A DNA stretch of 15,756 nt from positions 1-15,756 of the forward strand of contig DQVR01000066.1 in NCBI GenBank assembly GCA_015661645.1, in the 5' to 3' direction. This DNA is from Pyrodictium delaneyi (GTDB lineage: Archaea; Thermoproteota; Thermoprotei_A; Sulfolobales; Pyrodictiaceae). The notes under the pieces were generated by a model, which was not told the origin of the DNA, searched no databases, and worked only from the letters and a program-made list of their open reading frames with translations. The position numbers and the translations under genes were made by a program. Numbering within the stretch: position 1 is the first letter of the stretch; every line of letters starts with the position of its first letter. This document shows, in pieces, positions 12,418-15,756 of this stretch.

Positions 12418-14359
12418 CCCGGCCGATGTATACCATTCTCGAGCGGCCCGGCAGCCTCTCCCTAATCTCGTCGTGCCTTAGCGCCTCTATTATAGGCCTG
12501 TACTCCTCTGCAGCCTTGTTGACAAACAGCTTCTTCAAGCGCTGAGCAAGCTTCGACGGATCCTCATCCCCTGGCACAAGGACAGCGTAGACTAGGCTGC
12601 GTCTACGGACAAGATCTGCCGGCCCTACTATGACTACTGGAGCCTCATCCTCGGATCCCACACCAACTGCGAGTTTTAGCTCCACGTTGCGTATATAGTT
12701 CCTCTTACCATACACCATGAAGGCTCCGCGGGCCAGGTACTCGCCAGGCGGCGGCGATTTCGAGACCTGACTGCCCCAGACCCAATAAACGTCTATGGAG
12801 CCCACACCAGCTTTCCAGGCCTTTGAGTACGCTGCCGTGAGCAGAGCAGCTTCATATAGGTCTTTTTCCGGAGGCTTCCAGCCCTCCGCGAATAATACAA
12901 CTGCTGGCGCTCCATGTATATCCGCATGCATGAATATCCTCTTGTCGTTAAGGTATCTCTTAACAACTGACTCGTTCTGGCTCGCATCCCGTCCGCCTAT
13001 GGCTAACAACTTGTTGCTCGTGATAAGCCAGTGGTATCGTTCATACCACTCGCGGCGCCGTACAACCGCGCGTGCCTTCTTCGCTTTCATCAGCGTCTTC
13101 TTCTCCAGCTCTGCTAGTTTTTGCTCGATCTCCTTGACCGCCTGGCGGCCGCGTTCTATCTTTGCGCGTATCTCGCCTACCCGGCGGTATATCTCTACAA
13201 TAAGGCGGCTCGGGTCGCTCCTAATGTCAATCTCTACTAGCCCATCTCCGAGCTGCAGAACTAGTACGCCGCGAGACGGCTGCACATCAACCACGTGCGG
13301 GCAGTTACCCAGTATGTGTTCCCAGCCACTTGTTTCTCTGAGCCTCCTAGTACACTCTAGAGCCTCGTAAGCCTCTGCTATGTGCTCTGCAAGCAGTTGG
13401 GCTCTCTTCTCGAGGGCCTTTAGCTTGTCTTCTAGCTCGCTGAGGTTTTGCCTAGCCTTCTCTAGGGAGGCTAGCAGCTTTCTACGTTCGGCCTCTATCT
13501 CTCGTGTTGCTGCATCTGCCTCTAGCCTGCGGAGCTCCTCGACGAAGTACTGGTCCAGCGCTTCGCTAATACTCTGTTTTGCTACAGTCTTCAGCTTATA
13601 CCGCTCTACGAGCCCTCTGGGCTCAAAAGGCACTACTGTTAGCGGCGAGCCCCTCTCGTCGTAGAGGATGTAGGCTCCAGGCCTTACCGCCTCCATGTAT
13701 ATAGCCCGGATTGCTTCAACAAGTTCTTCTTCACGTCCCCGGAGGGCTGCTGTGCTCTCCGAGGGCTCTACACCGAGTCTTGCTAGCGCCTCCTCGACTA
13801 CCTCGCCGGGGTAGCCAAGGGCTCTAGAGATGACGCGTGCCGCCTCACCATCATTCTTTACCGCGCTGGCTATATGCTCTACGCTTAGTTCTAGAGGGTG
13901 GAAGCTCGAGCCTGGCGGCGGGACGTAGCTGGTACCACGCTTTAGCACTCTATCCTTCATGACCCGCTGCTCGTCGAGCTGGAGAATTCTCCCGTTCTCG
14001 TCTACGAGCACCGCTACGCCGCGGGGAAGAATCTCAGCTATGAGCTTGTACCGGCGGCCACTGTTCTCAAAAACCATCTCTACTATCCTATCGAAGCCAC
14101 GCTGCTTGACCTCTACGAGGCTTGCGCCACGTATATGCTTTCTTATACCCATTATGAAGGGTGGTGGCATACCCTTATCGCTGACATCGAAGGAAGTGAT
14201 GTGTATACGTTCGCCGGGAACTATCGCGACTCTTGCGTCTCTTCCAGGCCCCTTAAGTCGGAGTAATATTACTTCTCCAACCTGGTATATGTTGTTAAGC
14301 CTAAGGCCCTGGAGCTGGCTTAGCTCCCGTACCACAGCCGCAACGTCGAAGCTCGTCAT
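12353..14359 (-). CDS. rqcH: NFACT family protein, RqcH/Rqc2/NEMF homologue
   Basis: Ribosome quality control factor that binds 60S/50S subunits obstructed by peptidyl-tRNA and, in bacteria, recruits tRNA-Ala for C-terminal tailing. Architecture over 668 residues: NFACT-N from the start (MTSFDVAAVVREL, GLRLNNIYQVGE), a middle helical part, two long Glu/Lys/Arg-rich coiled coils at about 275-340 and 388-435, and NFACT-R with GGRDASQNE (455-463) and MHADIHGAPAVVLFAEG (477-493). The Asp-Arg pair required for tailing by Bacillus RqcH has a counterpart in GFDRIVEMVF (Asp90-Arg91). The ATG at 14359 starts at the conserved N-terminus; a TTG at 14380 would add seven basic residues. Its 3' end overlaps the EMC6-like gene by 65 bases. 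Confidence 0.94.
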   Translation of the reverse strand: MTSFDVAAVVRELSQLQGLRLNNIYQVGEVILLRLKGPGRDARVAIVPGERIHITSFDVSDKGMPPPFIMGIRKHIRGASLVEVKQRGFDRIVEMVFENSGRRYKLIAEILPRGVAVLVDENGRILQLDEQRVMKDRVLKRGTSYVPPPGSSFHPLELSVEHIASAVKNDGEAARVISRALGYPGEVVEEALARLGVEPSESTAALRGREEELVEAIRAIYMEAVRPGAYILYDERGSPLTVVPFEPRGLVERYKLKTVAKQSISEALDQYFVEELRRLEADAATREIEAERRKLLASLEKARQNLSELEDKLKALEKRAQLLAEHIAEAYEALECTRRLRETSGWEHILGNCPHVVDVQPSRGVLVLQLGDGLVEIDIRSDPSRLIVEIYRRVGEIRAKIERGRQAVKEIEQKLAELEKKTLMKAKKARAVVRRREWYERYHWLITSNKLLAIGGRDASQNESVVKRYLNDKRIFMHADIHGAPAVVLFAEGWKPPEKDLYEAALLTAAYSKAWKAGVGSIDVYWVWGSQVSKSPPPGEYLARGAFMVYGKRNYIRNVELKLAVGVGSEDEAPVVIVGPADLVRRRSLVYAVLVPGDEDPSKLAQRLKKLFVNKAAEEYRPIIEALRHDEIRERLPGRSRMVYIGRGEAVEPPRPLRVLRGEKGPEA

Positions 14360-14499
14360 TGAGCGTTTCCGCTTTATCAAGACCCGGCCCCGTTGCTGGT
14401 ACCAGGTCCGCCACCCCTATAGAGCCCTCTATGCCCGGAAACTGTGTCAGCGTCTTCGGATCCTGCTGCTTCCTAGGCCATAGTCTATAGCAGCGTCTA

Positions 14500-14517
14500 G
14501 CCCCGCTCTACCGGGGC
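14500..14517. repeat. short hairpin upstream of the S25e promoter
   Basis: GCCCCG (14500-14505) and CGGGGC (14512-14517) pair perfectly around a 6-nt loop. It sits between the divergent rqcH and S25e genes, just ahead of the S25e TATA box. Role unknown; short G/C repeats like this also arise by chance. Nothing else gene-like was seen in 14381-14573. Confidence 0.4.
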
Positions 14518-14522
14518 GTTAG

Positions 14523-14531
14523 TACTTATAC
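14523..14531 (+). promoter_or_regulatory. candidate TATA box of the S25e gene
   Basis: TACTTATAC is centred 47 nt before the GTG start and would give a leader of about 20 nt containing the GGGGGT ribosome binding site. Confidence 0.5.
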
Positions 14532-14573
14532 CCGGAGTGGCTACTGGCACTCTCCTCATCTGGGGGTAGTGGC

Positions 14574-14810
14574 GTGTCCGAGCGCAGCGGCCGCGAGTAT
14601 ACCGCATTCGTCCCCGAGGGGCTCTATAAGAGAATAAGCAGAGAGATAAAGAAGGAGAAGTTCGTTACACCATACATGGTCGCAGAGAAGTACAACATGA
14701 CAGTAAGCCTAGCTAAGCAAGTTCTGCGCAAGCTCGAAAAGGAGGGCATCGTCGAGCTGTACGCCCCCAACAGAAGAGCGCCAATTTATATAGTCAAGGC
14801 TGGCCAGTAA
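14574..14810 (+). CDS. rps25e: small ribosomal subunit protein eS25 (S25e)
   Basis: Winged-helix ribosomal protein of the 30S subunit shared by archaea and eukaryotes. The 78 residues match the S25e core: VPEGLYKRISREIKKEKFV (entry helix), TPYMVAEKYNMTVSLAKQVL (helix-turn-helix), and the wing with PNRRAPIYIV, the typical C-terminal signature. The lysine-rich N-terminal tail of 25-35 residues carried by most homologues is absent, leaving only about a dozen residues before the fold. The GTG start at 14574 is preceded by GGGGGT (14562-14567), which argues that the short form is real. Generic winged-helix regulators are the main alternative, but the NRRAPIY ending favours S25e. Confidence 0.87.
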   Translation: MSERSGREYTAFVPEGLYKRISREIKKEKFVTPYMVAEKYNMTVSLAKQVLRKLEKEGIVELYAPNRRAPIYIVKAGQ

Positions 14811-14820
14811 GCTTGGCACG

Positions 14821-14829
14821 CTTTCTTTT
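14821..14829 (+). terminator. T-rich terminator after S25e
   Basis: CTTTCTTTT begins 11 bases after the S25e stop, on the coding strand. T-runs are the usual intrinsic termination signal of archaeal RNA polymerase. Confidence 0.5.
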
Positions 14830-14857
14830 AGCACGGCATTACCAAGCTCCTCCTAGG

Positions 14858-14867
14858 GTATAAAACC
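14858..14867 (+). promoter_or_regulatory. strong TATA box without an assigned gene
   Basis: GTATAAAACC is the most consensus-like TATA box seen in any of the gaps. Initiation would fall near 14888 on the plus strand, with no open reading frame of note before the convergent winged-helix gene at 15013. It could drive an unannotated RNA within 14888-15012, a stretch that also holds the palindrome GAGCTAGCTC at 14942-14951. A minus-strand reading meets no usable gene either. Confidence 0.4.
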
Positions 14868-15012
14868 GCTTTCACGCGACCAAGCAGCGAGAGCGCTTCT
14901 AGGATACTTACATAAAGCAGCGAACCTTGCATAAGCCGTGAGAGCTAGCTCCCAAATCGTAGCCAGCTAAAAATACACTGAAGGTTAGGGAGCGCCATGT
15001 GCTATGAGAAGG

Positions 15013-15255
15013 CTAGCCTTGCCCTTCAATGAGCTTTAACCCGTTCTCTGTAATACTGTAGAGTCCTTCTTCGCTGCGCTCTACTAGGCCTAGCCGGACT
15101 AACTTCCTCATCTTGGCTGCTACTCTACGGGCGTCAAGTCCAGCCCTCTCAGCTATGTCTTTTGGCTTTGCTGAACCACCTATCTTCCTGAGTGCACGGA
15201 GTATAGCCTTGTCCACCTCGTCGGGGCCAGCTGATCTGCCACAAGCCGAGGGCAT
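15013..15255 (-). CDS. small winged helix-turn-helix protein
   Basis: An 80-residue protein that is nearly all winged-helix domain: DEVDKAILRALRKIGGSAKP (helix 1), KDIAERAGLDARRVAAKMRK (helices 2-3, the recognition unit), LVRLGLVERSEEGLYSITEN (wing), and a final GLKLIEG. It resembles archaeal MarR/ArsR-like regulators and could bind DNA, but single-domain winged helices also occur in other complexes, so the role is open. The ATG at 15255 follows GGGTGAG with a short gap (two bases), the only plausible start. An inverted repeat lies over its likely promoter. It is downstream of the primase gene on the same strand, separated by 126 bases, so it probably has its own promoter. Confidence 0.8.
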   Translation of the reverse strand: MPSACGRSAGPDEVDKAILRALRKIGGSAKPKDIAERAGLDARRVAAKMRKLVRLGLVERSEEGLYSITENGLKLIEGQG

Positions 15256-15288
15256 ATCTCACCCGCCCCCGGGAGGCTTTGATAGTAG

Positions 15289-15308
15289 CTGTTGCTTATT
15301 CCCAACAG
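15289..15308 (-). promoter_or_regulatory. inverted repeat over the winged-helix gene promoter
   Basis: CTGTTG (15289-15294) and CAACAG (15303-15308) flank the 8-base A/T-rich core, read on the minus strand as GGAATAAG, which is placed to be the TATA box (centre about 43 nt before the ATG, predicted start near 15273). A regulator bound to the repeat would occlude TBP. A second A/T-rich stretch, GTTTAAATC near 15341-15349, is an alternative promoter. Confidence 0.4.
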
Positions 15309-15381
15309 TTTTCTCTAACTCGGCAGTTAGCTACTAGGATTTAAACCTTCTAGGCAGATGTTTATGTGCTAGTCCGGCTAC

Positions 15382-15756
15382 CTATCTTGACTGGTTATCG
15401 CTGCCACCCTCCACAGGCTTTCCGGCCAAGCGCACACGCCTATAGTATGCCGATAGGGGGCTACGTGTACCACAATCCGCCTTGCATATACCTAGGGTCT
15501 TCATCTTCTCGCAGCTATATACACGATACTTCTTACCAGAGCCCCTTAGACCGGCTAAATGCTCTACCTGGTACCTGGCTATTCTCTCGTTAAAGTCTGG
15601 CATGTTACGGAAGTAGTCTAGAACGTACTCTACGTCGGCACCAAGATTGAGAAGGAATGTTGCTAGTGCGAAGCGCTCGTGATGGCTAAGATGGTCGCCT
15701 CTACGGGCTCTGGTAGCTAGGTCTGCTATGCATGGCGGAAACGCCTCTTCGATGAC
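15382..15756 (-). CDS. priL: DNA primase large subunit PriL, C-terminal part (cut by window end)
   Basis: Regulatory Fe-S subunit of the archaeal-eukaryotic primase, needed with PriS for primer initiation. Only the last 124 residues are in the window; the frame is open to base 15756 and the start lies beyond. Four cysteines of the [4Fe-4S] domain are visible: one in FPPCIADL (codon 15730-15732), then YSCEKMKTLGICKADCG (codons 15511-15513, 15484-15486 and 15472-15474, spacing C-x8-C-x3-C). Between the first and second lies the conserved HLSHHERFALATFLLNLG, and the tail ends in SPLSAYYRR. All cluster ligands are therefore present. Confidence 0.93.
   Translation of the reverse strand, partial: VIEEAFPPCIADLATRARRGDHLSHHERFALATFLLNLGADVEYVLDYFRNMPDFNERIARYQVEHLAGLRGSGKKYRVYSCEKMKTLGICKADCGTRSPLSAYYRRVRLAGKPVEGGSDNQSR

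Noticed and set aside
13959..14483. Long plus-strand frame opposite the start of the RqcH gene
   Set aside because: Shadow of the strongly supported NFACT coding frame; its Ser/Arg-rich product is typical of antisense frames in such genomes.
1..15756. CRISPR array, defence island, toxin-antitoxin pair or intact insertion sequence
   Set aside because: No regularly spaced repeats, transposase, integrase, Cas or toxin-like reading frames were seen on either strand.

Overview
The window looks like ordinary chromosome from a hyperthermophilic crenarchaeon. Evidence: an initiator tRNA with an A1-U72 pair and encoded CCA, a tRNA-Thr interrupted by an intron with a bulge-helix-bulge splice motif, archaeal wyosine enzyme Taw1, split glycine dehydrogenase (gcvPA/gcvPB), S25e, PriL, C/D box guide RNAs, many GTG/TTG starts with GGTG-type ribosome binding sites, and TATA-like promoters. 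Protein flavour and intermediate GC suggest Desulfurococcales, possibly Pyrodictiaceae; that placement is inference and I could not test it.

Layout. 1-980: initiator tRNA-Met (minus), a short O6-alkylguanine-DNA alkyltransferase (plus), then a 370-base gap with signs of structured RNA. 982-2895: taw1 (plus) convergent with a membrane protein of unknown function (minus). 2896-3899: RNA-rich stretch with two tandem C/D box sRNAs, a perfect 10-bp hairpin, intron-containing tRNA-Thr(CGT), then a non-coding gap ending in an inverted repeat at the likely gcvPA promoter. 3900-6835: gcvPA-gcvPB operon. 6830-8150 (minus): PfkB sugar/nucleoside kinase followed by an overlapping YkgJ-type Cys-cluster protein. 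8246-10435 (plus): methionyl-tRNA synthetase and an unrecognised small protein. 10616-12104 (plus): UPF0282 metallo-beta-lactamase-fold protein overlapping a SPOUT methyltransferase related to yeast Sfm1. 12118-14359 (minus): NFACT/RqcH homologue overlapping a small EMC6-like membrane protein. 14574-14810: S25e. 15013-15756 (minus): a winged-helix protein and the C-terminal end of the primase large subunit.

Most genes serve translation: initiator and threonine tRNAs, guide RNAs, wyosine synthesis on tRNA-Phe, MetRS, S25e, a SPOUT methyltransferase whose yeast relative modifies ribosomal protein Rps3, and RqcH of ribosome quality control. I found no CRISPR array, toxin-antitoxin pair, intact insertion sequence or defence island. 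The points most worth a second look are the displaced third auxiliary-cluster cysteine in Taw1, the C/D sRNA pair, the RNA-like region after the alkyltransferase gene, and the overlap of rqcH with an EMC6-like gene.
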